A stretch of DNA of 64,000 nt, taken from Malikia spinosa. GTDB lineage: Bacteria; Pseudomonadota; Gammaproteobacteria; Burkholderiales; Burkholderiaceae_C. Of this stretch, positions 25,614 to 35,178 are shown in pieces. Position 1 is the stretch's first letter. Each line of letters starts with the position of its first letter. The DNA lies in contig NZ_PVLR01000007.1 in assembly GCF_002980625.1 (NCBI RefSeq), positions 62,001 through 126,000 on the forward strand. The letters are read 5' to 3'. The notes under the pieces were generated by a model. That model did no database searches. It was not told the DNA's origin and saw nothing but the letters and a program-made list of their open reading frames with translations. The position numbers and the translations under genes are program-made.

Positions 25614-26378
25614 TCAGCAGGGGCGCAGCTTGAAGTCCACCCGCCGGTCCAGCGCATCGCGCCAGTCGTCGCTGGCGCTGCCGACCAGCGGCTCGTCTGG
25701 TGTGGCGGCCTCGGAGCTCAACCGTCCGGCCAGCGCGGGCGCCAGCGTCTCGAGCTGGCGCTGCACCGCCTGGGCCCGCCGCAGCGGCAGGTCGGTCGCC
25801 TTCTGCTCGAGCGCGCTCGCTCCGGCGTGACCGATCAGGCTCAGGCAGGTTTTGCTGCCGAGCAGGGGCCCGGCGAGCTGGCGCAGCCACATGCCATAGG
25901 GGCCGCTGACCCTGGGGTCGGCCAGGTAGCGGCTTTCCCCGGGCTGGAACAGCAGCTTGAGTGGCAGCCGGCCCTGGGCCAGTTCATGTGCGATGAAGCG
26001 ACCGAATGTGGCTTGCGCGGCCTTGGGCTGCTGCAGTTGCCACTGGCACCGATAGACCGCCGCCAGCGCCTGGCCCTGCGTCGGGCCGGGTTGCCGCGCT
26101 GCGGGTTCGTAATGCTGCAAGGCGTCCCGGCAGTGGCCCTCGGTTTCGAGCCGTTCGCCCTCGGCCAGCAGCAGCCGGGCCAGCAGCGATGGTTCTGCGT
26201 CAGCCGGCGCTGTTGTTGCCCCGCTGTCGTCATCGAGCAGCGGCTGATCCAGGCTCGCCCCTGCACTGGCGAGCTGGGCATCCGGGGCCGCTTCGGTGCT
26301 GGCCTGGAAGGTCGAGCAGGCGCCCAGCAGCAGCAACAGGCCGAGCAAGGCAGCGAGGGTCCGGGGCTGGCGGGTCAT
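25614..26378 (-). CDS. OmpA-domain lipoprotein
   Basis: The product is 254 aa. The start at MTRQPRTLAA has AGGAG upstream; an earlier in-frame Met lacks one. The lipobox LLGAC puts the lipidated Cys at about residue 20. After an Ala/Asp-rich linker and a helical, TPR-like middle, the C-terminal 100 residues look like a peptidoglycan-binding OmpA domain (LSLIGHAGASALEQKATDLP, LRRAQAVQRQLETL, LDRRVDFKL). It would tether outer membrane and wall. It follows the small secreted protein gene at 23 bp. Confidence 0.78.
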   Translation of the reverse strand: MTRQPRTLAALLGLLLLLGACSTFQASTEAAPDAQLASAGASLDQPLLDDDSGATTAPADAEPSLLARLLLAEGERLETEGHCRDALQHYEPAARQPGPTQGQALAAVYRCQWQLQQPKAAQATFGRFIAHELAQGRLPLKLLFQPGESRYLADPRVSGPYGMWLRQLAGPLLGSKTCLSLIGHAGASALEQKATDLPLRRAQAVQRQLETLAPALAGRLSSEAATPDEPLVGSASDDWRDALDRRVDFKLRPC

Positions 26379-26401
26379 GGCGGGCTCCTGACGGCGTTTC
26401 A

Positions 26402-26830
26402 TCACGGACATTGCTCGAGCAGGGCTTGGCGCCGCTCGGCATCCCAGTGCTCGGACAGGGCGGCGGCATTGAGCTGCCGGATGCAGGCCGGCCAGCCCGC
26501 TTTGTCCGGCCGGTTGCTGGACCGCGCCTGTGGCTGCTCTGTGGCTGGCGGCGCATTCTTGCTGCGGGCCGGGTTGGACCCTTGTGTCGCGGGTGCTGGC
26601 GCAGCGGGCGCGGGTGGTCGGGATGCTGCCGGGGCGGCCGATTTCGCGGGTGCCACCATGGTCGCCGAGGCACTGGTGGGGCGGCTGTTTGGCCTGGCTT
26701 GCTCGTCTGGTGGATCTGTCTTGACGACCATGCCGGCCTGGCAGGTCGCGGCCAGGCCCATGGCCAGGGCCAGCGCCAGTCCGGTGCTCAGCCAGTGCCT
26801 GCTGGCAGATCTTGCTGGCAAGGTTGTCAT
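26402..26830 (-). CDS. Small secreted Pro/Ala-rich protein of unknown function
   Basis: The product is 142 aa. A signal peptide (LSTGLALALAMGLAATCQA) is followed by an unstructured Pro/Ala/Ser region and a short C-terminal domain WPACIRQLNAAALSEHWDAERRQALLEQCP with two Cys that could form a disulfide. No family recognised. Operon position directly before the OmpA-like lipoprotein suggests an envelope role. Confidence 0.65.
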   Translation of the reverse strand: MTTLPARSASRHWLSTGLALALAMGLAATCQAGMVVKTDPPDEQARPNSRPTSASATMVAPAKSAAPAASRPPAPAAPAPATQGSNPARSKNAPPATEQPQARSSNRPDKAGWPACIRQLNAAALSEHWDAERRQALLEQCP

Positions 26831-26845
26831 GCCTGTCCTCCCTGC

Positions 26846-26870
26846 GCAGTCGCTGTCTCGTGGCGACTGC
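26846..26870. promoter_or_regulatory. Inverted repeat upstream of the secreted-protein operon
   Basis: A perfect 8-bp inverted repeat (GCAGTCGC / GCGACTGC, 9-nt spacer) lies 16 bp before the minus-strand start at 26830, in the divergent gap to the quinone reductase. It could be an operator or a leader hairpin. Confidence 0.3.
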
Positions 26871-26984
26871 TCGGCAGACTGTAGCCAATTGCCCGTGCCG
26901 TGAAAAGCCTATCCACCGGAAAGCCCTGGTTTTCATGGCAGGATGGCAGGCTTGCACCGAACCCAATCAGCAGGAGCTTTTTTC

Positions 26985-27983
26985 ATGGCCACCTTCAACA
27001 GCCGCGTTGTCCGCATCACCCAGCACGGCGGCCCCGAGCAGATGCAGCTTGTCGAGACCGAGGTCGGCGAGCCCGGCCCGGGCGAAGTTCGCCTCCGCCA
27101 TCACGCGATCGGCCTCAACTTCATCGATACCTACCAGCGCTCGGGCCTGTATCCGATGACGATGCCGCTGGTCCTGGGCGGCGAGGGTGCCGGCGTGATC
27201 GAAGCGGTCGGCGATGGCGTGACCCATCTGCAGGTCGGCGACCGTGCCGCCTATGCCGGCAGCGGCCAGCCTGGCAGCTACTGCGATAGGCGCGTCATGC
27301 CCGCCATGAGCGTCTGCCGCCTGCCCGACGCCATCAGTTTCGAGACCGGTGCTGCCATGATGCTCAAGGGCCTGACCGCGCAATACCTGCTCAAGCGCAC
27401 CCGCCCGGTCGAAGGCCTGGAGCCGGGCGACTACCTGCTGTGGCATGCGGCGGCCGGCGGTGTCGGCCTGATTGCCTGCCAATGGGCGAAGGCGCTCGGT
27501 TACCGCCTGATCGGCACCGCCGGCAGCGACGAGAAATGCGCGCTCGCGCTGGCCAATGGCGCCGCGCACATGATCAACTACCGGACCGAGGACTTCGTTG
27601 CCCGCGTGCGCGAGATCACAGGCGGCCAGGGCGTCAAGGTGGTCTACGACTCGGTCGGCAAGGACACCTGGGGCCAGTCGCTCGACTGTCTGCAGCCGCT
27701 GGGCCTGATGGTCAGCTTTGGCAACTCGTCGGGCGCGGTGCCGCCGTTCGCCCCCGGCGTGCTGGCGCAGAAGGGTTCGCTCTATGTCACGCGGCCGACG
27801 TTGGCCAGCCACGCCCGCACCCGCGAGCGCACCCAGGCCATGGCCGACGAGCTGTTCGAGGTCGTGCTGAGCGGCCAGGTCAAGATCCACATCGACCAGC
27901 GCTATCCGCTGGAGCAGGCCGCCCAGGCGCACCGCGACCTCGAAGCGCGCCTGACCACCGGGTCGAGTATCCTGCTGCCGTGA
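26985..27983 (+). CDS. Quinone oxidoreductase (zeta-crystallin type)
   Basis: The product is 332 aa; the start MATFNSRVVRI has AGGAG about 9 bp upstream. MDR-superfamily layout without zinc ligands: N-terminal GPGEVRLRHHAIGLNFIDTY, GGEGAGVIEAVGDGV, and the NADPH loop HAAAGGVGLIACQWAKALGYR. The YDSVGKDTW and VSFGNSSGAVPPF segments are typical of QOR. It reduces quinones with NADPH in the cytoplasm. Confidence 0.92.
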   Translation: MATFNSRVVRITQHGGPEQMQLVETEVGEPGPGEVRLRHHAIGLNFIDTYQRSGLYPMTMPLVLGGEGAGVIEAVGDGVTHLQVGDRAAYAGSGQPGSYCDRRVMPAMSVCRLPDAISFETGAAMMLKGLTAQYLLKRTRPVEGLEPGDYLLWHAAAGGVGLIACQWAKALGYRLIGTAGSDEKCALALANGAAHMINYRTEDFVARVREITGGQGVKVVYDSVGKDTWGQSLDCLQPLGLMVSFGNSSGAVPPFAPGVLAQKGSLYVTRPTLASHARTRERTQAMADELFEVVLSGQVKIHIDQRYPLEQAAQAHRDLEARLTTGSSILLP

Positions 27984-28006
27984 TTCATGAATGACGGAAC
28001 CTGTTG

Positions 28007-28468
28007 ATGACGCCCGCCCTTTATCTGGAAGACCTGGCCGTGGGCCAGCGCTTCGCCTCGGCCAGCCTCGAACTCGACGCCGACGCGATCCACGAATTCG
28101 CTGCCCGCTTCGATCCGCAGCCGTTTCACCTCGATGATGAGGCCGCCCGCTCGACGCTGTTCAGCGGCCTGGCCGCCAGCGGCTGGCACACCGCGTCGCT
28201 GACGATGCGGCTGCTGGTGGGCAGCGACTTCAAGCTGGTCGGTGGCCTGGTCGGTGCTGGCGTCGACGAGCTGCGCTGGCCGCGCCCGACCCGGCCCGGC
28301 GATCGGCTCAGCGCCGAGATCGAGGTGCTCGAGATCACCCCGTCGCGCTCCAAGCCCGACCGCGGCATGGTCCGGGTCCTGATCACGACCTCGAACCAGC
28401 AAGGCGAGACCGTCCAGACCTGTATCGGGCGCATCCTGGCCTGGCGCCGGCCGGTGCCGGCGGCATGA
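28007..28468 (+). CDS. MaoC-like hotdog-fold dehydratase
   Basis: The product is 153 aa. The hydratase-2 signature is present: IHEFAARFDPQPFHLDDEAA with the catalytic Asp and His, then FSGLAASGWHTASLTMRLLV. It would hydrate enoyl-CoA-type thioesters or related substrates; the pathway is not evident. It starts 23 bp after the quinone reductase and overlaps the next gene by ATGA. Confidence 0.87.
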   Translation: MTPALYLEDLAVGQRFASASLELDADAIHEFAARFDPQPFHLDDEAARSTLFSGLAASGWHTASLTMRLLVGSDFKLVGGLVGAGVDELRWPRPTRPGDRLSAEIEVLEITPSRSKPDRGMVRVLITTSNQQGETVQTCIGRILAWRRPVPAA

Positions 28469-29256
28469 GGCCGACCGCGGCCGCCACACTGCCCTTGAAT
28501 CAAATGTCCGGAGCGAAGATAGATACCCTGCTGTTCTGTACCTGCTATGCAAGAGACGAGACTGCCTGGCAGTCGAGGTATCAGCGTTGGATTGATTACT
28601 ACGAGGACGGTCCGATCGATTGGGATCGGATGTTCTTGATTGATGACGGCTCGCCTCATGTGCCGACTGCGCAGCTGATAGGAAATTTTTCGGCGAATGC
28701 TGGATCTTCCGTGCCTGCAGAGGCCAAGCTGGTGGCCCGCTTTCCGGACAACCTGGGGCGTCAAGGTCCTGCGGCCTACCCTGGCTGGTGGCGCAGCTTC
28801 TTCCATTCCCTGCAGCTGGCCAGGCTGACGGGGGCGAGCAAGATCGTTCACATCGAATCGGACGCCTATATCCTGAGTCAACCGTTGGCGGATTTCATCA
28901 ACGAAGTTTCGTCCGGGTGGCATGTGCTGTGGTCGCCAAGATACCGCATGCCGGAGACTGCCATCCAGGTGATCTGCGCCGATCAGTTCGCTGCCTTCGA
29001 GCGTTTCCAACAGGACCCCGGCAATCGGATGAACGAGGAGTTCGCCGAGAACATCCTGCCGTTCACTGCGATCCACCAGGAGTTTGTCGGTGACCGTTAC
29101 AGCGAACTGAAGCGCAATCGCGGGATATTCAGGTCGAAGAAGTTCGATCGATTCCCTGTCTTCCAGCGGGATTTCTTCCGGGTGCAGATTCCGGATGACG
29201 CCGATTTCGCCACCCAGGTTGTTTCCCGGCAGCCTGTCCGCTTCCGGGCGGCGTAG
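28465..29256 (+). CDS. Unrecognised protein, glycosyltransferase-like features, lower GC
   Basis: The product is 263 aa if translation starts at the ATGA overlap; MSGAKIDTLLFC at 28504 is an alternative start and is where base composition changes. I do not recognise a named family. The beginning (TLLFCTCYARDETAW, WDRMFLIDDGSP) and the central KIVHIESDAYIL resemble a GT-A fold with an acidic nucleotide-sugar motif. The middle is Trp-rich (AAYPGWWRSFF). There is no signal peptide or membrane helix. GC is visibly lower than in neighbours and codon use is more relaxed, suggesting transfer. No other sugar genes are nearby. Confidence 0.6.
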   Translation: MRPTAAATLPLNQMSGAKIDTLLFCTCYARDETAWQSRYQRWIDYYEDGPIDWDRMFLIDDGSPHVPTAQLIGNFSANAGSSVPAEAKLVARFPDNLGRQGPAAYPGWWRSFFHSLQLARLTGASKIVHIESDAYILSQPLADFINEVSSGWHVLWSPRYRMPETAIQVICADQFAAFERFQQDPGNRMNEEFAENILPFTAIHQEFVGDRYSELKRNRGIFRSKKFDRFPVFQRDFFRVQIPDDADFATQVVSRQPVRFRAA

Positions 29257-29316
29257 CGTCTGGCTGCCAGCAGGCTGGCATGCCACGCCTGTCACCCAGA
29301 GCGGACAGCGCGCTAG

Positions 29317-30351
29317 CTAGTGCCGCCCGCTGTCGTCCTCGGCCTCAAGCAGCAGGCGCATGCCGACCAGGGTGTAGCGGGTCTGCGGCGTGTTCCAGTT
29401 GCGAAACGAACAGCGCGCATACAAGGCCCAGCTGTGCCAGGAGCCGCCGCGCCTGACCTTGACTTCACCGTCCTCGGGCCCCGTTGGGTCCGAGCTCGGG
29501 GAGCTGGCGTAGTACGCCTCGTCATGCCAGTCGGCCACCCATTCCCAGGCGTTGCCCAGCATGTCGTGCAATCCGAAGGCGTTGGGCGCCAGACTGCCGA
29601 CCGGAGCGCTGAAGGCATGGCCATCCGATCCGGCCAGGGCATAGGCCTGCCAGCGCGGCCAATAGGGCAGGGCAGCGGCATCGAACAGATTGGCCACCTG
29701 CGCCAGTGACTGCGGGTCGTCGCCCTGGTGGTAGCGGGTCCGGCTGCCGGCGCGGCAGGCGTATTCCCATTCGGCCTCGGTCGGCAGGCGGTAGACCCGG
29801 TTCTCTTTCAGGCTCAGCCAGCGTGCCAGCGCCACGGCATCGTTCCAGCTTACATTGAGCACCGGTGACTGGTCGGTCTGGGCAAAGCCCGGCTGGTCCC
29901 AGGAATAGCGCGGGTCCCGGCCCTCGAAGGCGTCGCCGCGCAGCGTGCTGGCCGGATCGTAGTCGGGGTTGTAGCCGTAGCCGCCGCTGCCGTCGGCGAC
30001 CGATTCGGGCCGATGTCCAGAAGCCTGCAGGAAGGCCCGGAACTGGCCCACGGTGACCTCGTGCTGGCCGAGCCAGAACGGCTGGCTGATCCGCACCCGG
30101 TGCACCGGCTGTTCGTCGCTCAGCTGCAGCAAGCGCTGGGGCTCGTAGGCCGGAAAATCCCGCGCCAGCCGGTCGGGCGATTCGTCGCTGCCCATCAGGA
30201 ATTCGCCCGCCGGTATCCGCACGAAGCGCATGCCCAGCGAGTTGACATGGCTGGGCGGATCGGGCGGCTGGACCAGTCCGGAACAGGCCGACAGGCCCAG
30301 CGACAGGCTGAGCCACGCGATCGTTATCGCGCTTCCAACGGGATTGCTCAT
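29317..30351 (-). CDS. Lipoprotein with formylglycine-generating-enzyme (SUMF1) domain
   Basis: The product is 344 aa from MSNPVGSAIT; LSLGLSACSG gives a lipobox with Cys near residue 23. The FGE-sulfatase domain follows: FVRIPAGEFLMGSDES, HEVTVGQFRAFLQASGH, PVLNVSWNDAVALARWLS, YRLPTEAEWEYACRAG, GLHDMLGNAWEWVADW, and RGGSWHSWALYARCSFRN. Most bacterial members are binding or accessory proteins, not true sulfatase activators. No sulfatase gene is near. It is divergent from the Fic gene. Confidence 0.88.
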   Translation of the reverse strand: MSNPVGSAITIAWLSLSLGLSACSGLVQPPDPPSHVNSLGMRFVRIPAGEFLMGSDESPDRLARDFPAYEPQRLLQLSDEQPVHRVRISQPFWLGQHEVTVGQFRAFLQASGHRPESVADGSGGYGYNPDYDPASTLRGDAFEGRDPRYSWDQPGFAQTDQSPVLNVSWNDAVALARWLSLKENRVYRLPTEAEWEYACRAGSRTRYHQGDDPQSLAQVANLFDAAALPYWPRWQAYALAGSDGHAFSAPVGSLAPNAFGLHDMLGNAWEWVADWHDEAYYASSPSSDPTGPEDGEVKVRRGGSWHSWALYARCSFRNWNTPQTRYTLVGMRLLLEAEDDSGRH

Positions 30352-30456
30352 GGCTGGCCTCCTCCCCGTGCGCGTCGCATCCGGTAATGCGCTTGCGCCC
30401 AGGCGGCCAGTGTAGAGGCGATCAGGCTTGCGGTGAATAAGGTCCATAATCTCCGC

Positions 30457-31581
30457 ATGAATAGCGGGGATTGCATCCATGTCTGGCAGGCCAGTGACTG
30501 GCCAAACTGGCGCTACGACCTGGCTGCGCTGGTTCAACCCATGGCCGAGGTCAGTCTAGCCCAGGGCTTGCTGATGGGGCGGCTGGCCGATATCGGCATG
30601 GCCTTGCGCGATCAGGCCAGCCTGGCCGCGTTGACCGAAGACGTGGTCAAGACCAGCGCGATCGAGGGCGAACCACTCGATGTCGGATCGGTGCGGTCGT
30701 CGATTGCCCGCCGCCTGGGCGTGGACATTGGCGCGCTGGCGCCGGTTGATCGCCATGTCGAGGGCGTGGTCGAGATGGTCCTCGATGCCAGCTCCAACAG
30801 CCAGGCGCCTGTGACTCGCGAGCGACTGTTCGGCTGGCACGCCGCCCTGTTTCCGACCGGTTATTCGGGTCTGTCCAAGCTCCAGGTCGGAGACTGGCGC
30901 GACGATGCCGGCGGCCCGATGCAGGTGGTGTCCGGCCGCATCGGACGCGAGCGGGTGCATTTCGAGGCGCCGCCGGCGCAGCGACTGGAAGCCGAGATGG
31001 ACCGTTTTCTCAACTGGGTCAACGGCCCGCCCCGGGAGCCTGCGCTGATCCGGGCCGGCCTGGGCCATCTGTGGTTCGTCACCTTGCATCCGTTCGACGA
31101 TGGCAACGGTCGCATCGGACGCGCCATCGGCGACCTGCTGCTGGCGCGCGCGGACGGCAGCTCGCAGCGTTTCTACAGCCTGTCGGCACAGATCCAGCGC
31201 GAACGCCAGGCCTACTACGACATGCTGGAGCGGACGCAAAAAGGTAGCCTGGATGTCACCGCCTGGCTGCTCTGGTTCCTGGCTGCGCTGCAGCGTGCCG
31301 TCGATCAGGCACTGATCACGCTCGATGCGGTGCTGATCAAGGCGCGCAGCTGGCAGCGCTGGGCCACCTTGCCTTTGAACGAGCGGCAGATCAAGCTGCT
31401 GAACCGCTTGCTCGATGGTTTCGACGGCAAGCTGACCAGCAGCAAATGGGCGGCGATTGCCAAATGCTCGCCCGACACGGCGTTGCGCGACATCAACGAC
31501 CTGCTGGCGCGCGGGGTGCTGCGCAAGACCGAGGGCGGGGGGCGTAGTACGGCGTATGAGCTCGGAGAATCGTCAGGGTAG
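30457..31581 (+). CDS. Fic-domain protein with N-terminal inhibitory helix
   Basis: The product is 374 aa from MNSGDCIHVWQ; an in-frame GTG lies 24 bp earlier. The N-terminal DUF4172-like region carries the class II inhibitory motif TSAIEG (Thr66-Gly71). The active loop HPFDDGNGRIGR at 211-222 is complete, so it should transfer AMP (or another phosphate moiety) to protein hydroxyls while being self-restrained by Glu70. The C-terminal 90 residues form a winged helix (SSKWAAIAKCSPDTALRDIN). No separate antitoxin gene is adjacent, consistent with in-cis inhibition. Confidence 0.93.
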   Translation: MNSGDCIHVWQASDWPNWRYDLAALVQPMAEVSLAQGLLMGRLADIGMALRDQASLAALTEDVVKTSAIEGEPLDVGSVRSSIARRLGVDIGALAPVDRHVEGVVEMVLDASSNSQAPVTRERLFGWHAALFPTGYSGLSKLQVGDWRDDAGGPMQVVSGRIGRERVHFEAPPAQRLEAEMDRFLNWVNGPPREPALIRAGLGHLWFVTLHPFDDGNGRIGRAIGDLLLARADGSSQRFYSLSAQIQRERQAYYDMLERTQKGSLDVTAWLLWFLAALQRAVDQALITLDAVLIKARSWQRWATLPLNERQIKLLNRLLDGFDGKLTSSKWAAIAKCSPDTALRDINDLLARGVLRKTEGGGRSTAYELGESSG

Positions 31582-31593
31582 TCAGCGGGGCGC

Positions 31594-31616
31594 AAAAAAG
31601 GGCGCCGTAGCGCCCT
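31594..31616 (-). terminator. Intrinsic terminator of the ribF-ileS-lspA operon
   Basis: A 7-bp stem (AGGGCGC / GCGCCCT, loop 4) is followed on the minus strand by six T. It lies 30 bp after the lspA stop and between convergent lspA and the Fic gene. The T-run favours use by the minus strand. Confidence 0.8.
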
Positions 31617-31645
31617 CGATCCTGATTTAGTCAGACTGACCCGCC

Positions 31646-32215
31646 TCAACTCGTCTTGCGCACCCGCAGCAACTCGTCCAGGATCAGCCCGGCCGCGCCG
31701 ATGCTGATCGCCACGTCGGCCAGGTTGAAGGCCGGGAAATGGCCGGCCGGGAACACCGGCTCCAGCCAGCGCCAGTGGAAGTCGAGCATGTCGACCACAT
31801 AGCCATGGACCATGCGGTCGATCACGTTGCCCAGGGCGCCGCCCAGCACGCAGGACAGCGCAAACGAGAACAGGCGCTGGCCGGCATGGGCGCGCAGCAG
31901 CCAGACGATGAAGCCGGCCGCACCGAGGCCGAGCGCGGTGAAGAACCAGCGCTGCCAGCCGCCGGCATCGGCCAGGAAGGAGAAGGCCGCGCCCGGGTTG
32001 TGCACCCGCACCAGGTTGAAGAAGCTGGTGACGACCGTGGACTCGTGCTGCACATAGCTGCCCAGGATCAGCCATTTGCTGAGCTGGTCGGCGACCAGGA
32101 TCAGCAGCGCCAGTGCCAGCCAGAACAGCAGGCTCGGGCCCTGCGCACCCTGGACCGGCTGCAGCGGCAAGGCCTTGGTCGTGCGGCCAGCGACCGCGTT
32201 CGGGCGGCGCGCCAT
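31646..32215 (-). CDS. lspA: Lipoprotein signal peptidase
   Basis: The product is 189 aa with four membrane helices; the N-terminus carries an extra 25-residue basic/polar extension. Conserved segments are [22 protein letters not shown], and the catalytic aspartates in [18 protein letters not shown] and [15 protein letters not shown]. It cleaves prolipoproteins before the lipidated Cys at the inner membrane. Start 1 bp after the ileS stop; third gene of the conserved ribF-ileS-lspA operon. Confidence 0.96.
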   Translation of the reverse strand: MARRPNAVAGRTTKALPLQPVQGAQGPSLLFWLALALLILVADQLSKWLILGSYVQHESTVVTSFFNLVRVHNPGAAFSFLADAGGWQRWFFTALGLGAAGFIVWLLRAHAGQRLFSFALSCVLGGALGNVIDRMVHGYVVDMLDFHWRWLEPVFPAGHFPAFNLADVAISIGAAGLILDELLRVRKTS

Positions 32216-32216
32216 C

Positions 32217-35066
32217 TCAGGCTACGCTGCGGGTTTCGCCCGCGCCGTGCAGGTTGCTGGTGCAGCGGCCGCAGATGCCCGGGTGAGCTTCGTCATGGCC
32301 GACATCGTCGCGGTAATGCCAGCAGCGCTCGCATTTCTGCGCGCCCGAGGCCTTGACCTCGACCGCGACATCGGCGCCTGCCACCAGTTCGACCTGGGAC
32401 ACGATGAAGACGAACTTCAGGTCATCGCCGAGTGATTGCAGCAGGGCCAGATCCTCGGCTCCCAGCGTGAGGGTCACATTGGCTTGCAGCGACGATCCCA
32501 CCTGACCGGCGACGCGGCGTGCCTCGATCGCCTTGTTGACGATGCCGCGCAATTCCAGCACGCGGCTCCACTTGGCGATCAGCGCCTCGTTCGGCGTCTC
32601 GAGCGGCAGGTAGGTCTCGGTGAAGATGCTCGGGCTCTTGCCGACCAGGGCCCAGGCTTCCTCGGCCGTGAAGGACAGGAAGGGCGCCATCCAGCGCAGC
32701 ATCGCGTGCGTGATCTGGTGCAGCGCGGTCTGGGCCGAGCGGCGCGCCAGGCTGTCGGGGGCGGTGGTGTAGAGGCGGTCCTTCAGCACGTCGAGGTAGA
32801 ACGCGCCCAGGTCCTCCGAGCAGTAGACCTGCAGCTTGGACACCACCGGGTGGAACTCGTAGACCTGGTAATGCGCCAGCAGGTCGGCCTGGAAGGCCGA
32901 GGCGCGGCTCAGCGCGTAGCGGTCCACTTCCAGCATCTGCTCGAACGGCACCGCATCGGTCGCGGCGTCGAAGTCGCTGATGTTGGCCAGCAGGAAGCGC
33001 AGCGTGTTGCGGATGCGGCGGTAGGCGTCCACGACGCGCGCCAGGATCTTGTCATCGATGCCGAGGTCGCCCGAGTAGTCGGTCATCGCGACCCAGAGCC
33101 GGATGATCTCGGCGCCCATCTTGCTGCTGATGGTCTGCGGCGCCACCACGTTGCCGACCGACTTGCTCATCTTGCGGCCCTGGCCGTCAACCGTGAAGCC
33201 GTGCGTCAGCAGGCCCTTGTACGGCGCGCGGTCATACAGCGCGCAGCCCAGCAGCAGCGAGCTGTGGAACCAGCCGCGGTGCTGGTCATGGCCTTCCAGA
33301 TACAGATCGGCTTCCGGGCCATGATCGTGCGCGCTGCCGGCGTGGCTGCCCTTGAGCACCGTGGTGTGGGTTGAGCCCGAGTCGAACCAGACTTCCAGGA
33401 TGTCGGTGCTCTTGCTGTAGCTCGCCGCGTCGGCGCCGTCGCCGATGCGGGCCAGGATGTCGGCGACCGACAGCTTGCTCCAGGCCTCGATGCCGCCGGC
33501 CTCGACCACTGCGGCCGCCAGGTCGATGATCTCGGGCGTGCGCGGGTGCGGCTCGCCGCTGTCGACATGCAGCAGGAAGGGCAGCGGCACGCCCCAGGAA
33601 CGCTGGCGGCTGATGCACCAGTCGGGCCGGTTGGCGATCATGTCGCGCAGGCGGGCGCGGCCGTTCTCGGGGTAGAAATGGGTGTGCTCGATCGCTTCGA
33701 GCGCCAGCGCGCGCAGGCTCTTGGGCGCCTTGTCGGTGGTGAAGATGCCGTCGCCTTCGTCCATGCGCACGAACCACTGCGCGGCGGCGCGGTAGATCAC
33801 CGGCGTCTTGTGGCGCCAGCAATGCGGGTAGCTGTGCGTGATGGTCTTGGTCGCGAGCAGGCGATCGTTGGCCTTGAGGGTCTCGATCACGACCGGGCAG
33901 GCCTTCCAGATGTTGAGACCGCCGAACAGCGCCAGCTCGGCCTCGTACTGGCCGTTGCCCTGCACCGGGTTCAGGATTTCGTCGTAGGCCAGGCCATGGG
34001 CGACGCAGGTGTTGAAGTCATCGACGCCATAGGCCGGCGCCGAGTGCACGATGCCGGTGCCGTCGTCGGCGCTGACATAGTCGGCCAGCATCACCGGCGA
34101 CAGGCGGCGGTAGCCGGCATCGACCTCGAACAGCGGGTGGCGGAAGGCCAGGCCGGCCAGCTGGTCGCCGGTGGCGGTCGCGATCACGCGGCCTTCGAGC
34201 GCATAGCGCTCCAGGCATTTCTCGACCAGCGACTCGGCCAGCACCAGCTGGCCCTTCGGCGTCTCGACCAGCGCGTAGACCAGCTCGGGGTGGGCGTTGA
34301 GTGCCTGGTTGGCCGGGATGGTCCAGGCCGTGGTGGTCCAGATCACCGCGAAGGCCTGGCTCAGCTGCGCCGCGTCGATGCCGAAGGCGGCAGCCAGCTT
34401 GGCGTTGTCGTCGGCCAGGAAGGCCACGTCGAGCGTGTCGCTCTTCTTGTCCTGATACTCGATCTCGAACTCGGCCAGCGAGGAACCGCAGTCGAAGCAC
34501 CAGTAGACGGGTTTGAGGCCACGGTAGACGAAGCCGCGCTCCATCACGCGCTTGAAGGTGCGCAGTTCCTCGGCCTCGTTCTTGAAGTCCATCGTGCGGT
34601 AGGGCTTGTCCCACTGCGCGATCACGCCCAGGCGCTTGAAGTCGGCCATCTGCTGCCCGATCTGCTCGGTTGCGAAGGCGCGCGCCTTGGCCTGCATCTC
34701 GTCGCGCGACAGGCCGCGGCCATGCAGCTTCTCGATCGCGTTCTCGATCGGCAGGCCGTGGCAGTCCCAGCCCGGGATGTACTGGGCGTCGAAGCCGGCC
34801 AGCTGGCGCGCCTTGACGATCATGTCCTTCAGCACCTTGTTGACCGCGTGGCCGATGTGGATCTGGCCGTTGGCGTAGGGCGGGCCGTCGTGCAGCACGA
34901 ATTTCGGTGCCCCCTGGCGCGCGGCGCGCAGCTGCTGGTACAGGCCATCGTCCTGCCAGCCCTGGACCCAGCCCGGCTCGCGCTGGGGCAGGTTGCCGCG
35001 CATCGGGAACGGGGTATCGGGCAGGTTCAGCGTCTTGCTGTAGTCGGTGGTGTTGGCGTCGGACAT
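32217..35066 (-). CDS. ileS: Isoleucyl-tRNA synthetase
   Basis: The product is 949 aa from [11 protein letters not shown]; an upstream in-frame start would run into the palindromic repeat. Class I motifs are present: the HIGH box in [12 protein letters not shown] and the KMSKS loop in [11 protein letters not shown]. The editing CP1 domain ([28 protein letters not shown]) is complete. A C-terminal zinc finger (CERCWHYR with CGRCTSNL) marks the eubacterial form that charges tRNA-Ile. It is followed at 1 bp by lspA. Confidence 0.97.
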   Translation of the reverse strand: MSDANTTDYSKTLNLPDTPFPMRGNLPQREPGWVQGWQDDGLYQQLRAARQGAPKFVLHDGPPYANGQIHIGHAVNKVLKDMIVKARQLAGFDAQYIPGWDCHGLPIENAIEKLHGRGLSRDEMQAKARAFATEQIGQQMADFKRLGVIAQWDKPYRTMDFKNEAEELRTFKRVMERGFVYRGLKPVYWCFDCGSSLAEFEIEYQDKKSDTLDVAFLADDNAKLAAAFGIDAAQLSQAFAVIWTTTAWTIPANQALNAHPELVYALVETPKGQLVLAESLVEKCLERYALEGRVIATATGDQLAGLAFRHPLFEVDAGYRRLSPVMLADYVSADDGTGIVHSAPAYGVDDFNTCVAHGLAYDEILNPVQGNGQYEAELALFGGLNIWKACPVVIETLKANDRLLATKTITHSYPHCWRHKTPVIYRAAAQWFVRMDEGDGIFTTDKAPKSLRALALEAIEHTHFYPENGRARLRDMIANRPDWCISRQRSWGVPLPFLLHVDSGEPHPRTPEIIDLAAAVVEAGGIEAWSKLSVADILARIGDGADAASYSKSTDILEVWFDSGSTHTTVLKGSHAGSAHDHGPEADLYLEGHDQHRGWFHSSLLLGCALYDRAPYKGLLTHGFTVDGQGRKMSKSVGNVVAPQTISSKMGAEIIRLWVAMTDYSGDLGIDDKILARVVDAYRRIRNTLRFLLANISDFDAATDAVPFEQMLEVDRYALSRASAFQADLLAHYQVYEFHPVVSKLQVYCSEDLGAFYLDVLKDRLYTTAPDSLARRSAQTALHQITHAMLRWMAPFLSFTAEEAWALVGKSPSIFTETYLPLETPNEALIAKWSRVLELRGIVNKAIEARRVAGQVGSSLQANVTLTLGAEDLALLQSLGDDLKFVFIVSQVELVAGADVAVEVKASGAQKCERCWHYRDDVGHDEAHPGICGRCTSNLHGAGETRSVA

Positions 35067-35087
35067 GGTCGGGGTATTGGTGTCGGC

Positions 35088-35149
35088 GACAGGCTCGGCC
35101 CGCGGGTGCAGGAAATTCAAAGACAGTAACCGCGCACCCCGAGCCTGTC
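35088..35149. repeat. REP-like palindromic element between ribF and ileS
   Basis: An 11-bp perfect inverted repeat (GACAGGCTCGG / CCGAGCCTGTC) with inner paired arms (CGGGTGC with GCGCACC) can form a long stem. The core GACAGGCTC is like the interspersed palindromes common in Burkholderiales and Xanthomonadales genomes. I found no second copy in the window. Confidence 0.5.
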
Positions 35150-35178
35150 CAGGGGCGGCGGCTTGCAGCGGGCGGGTA

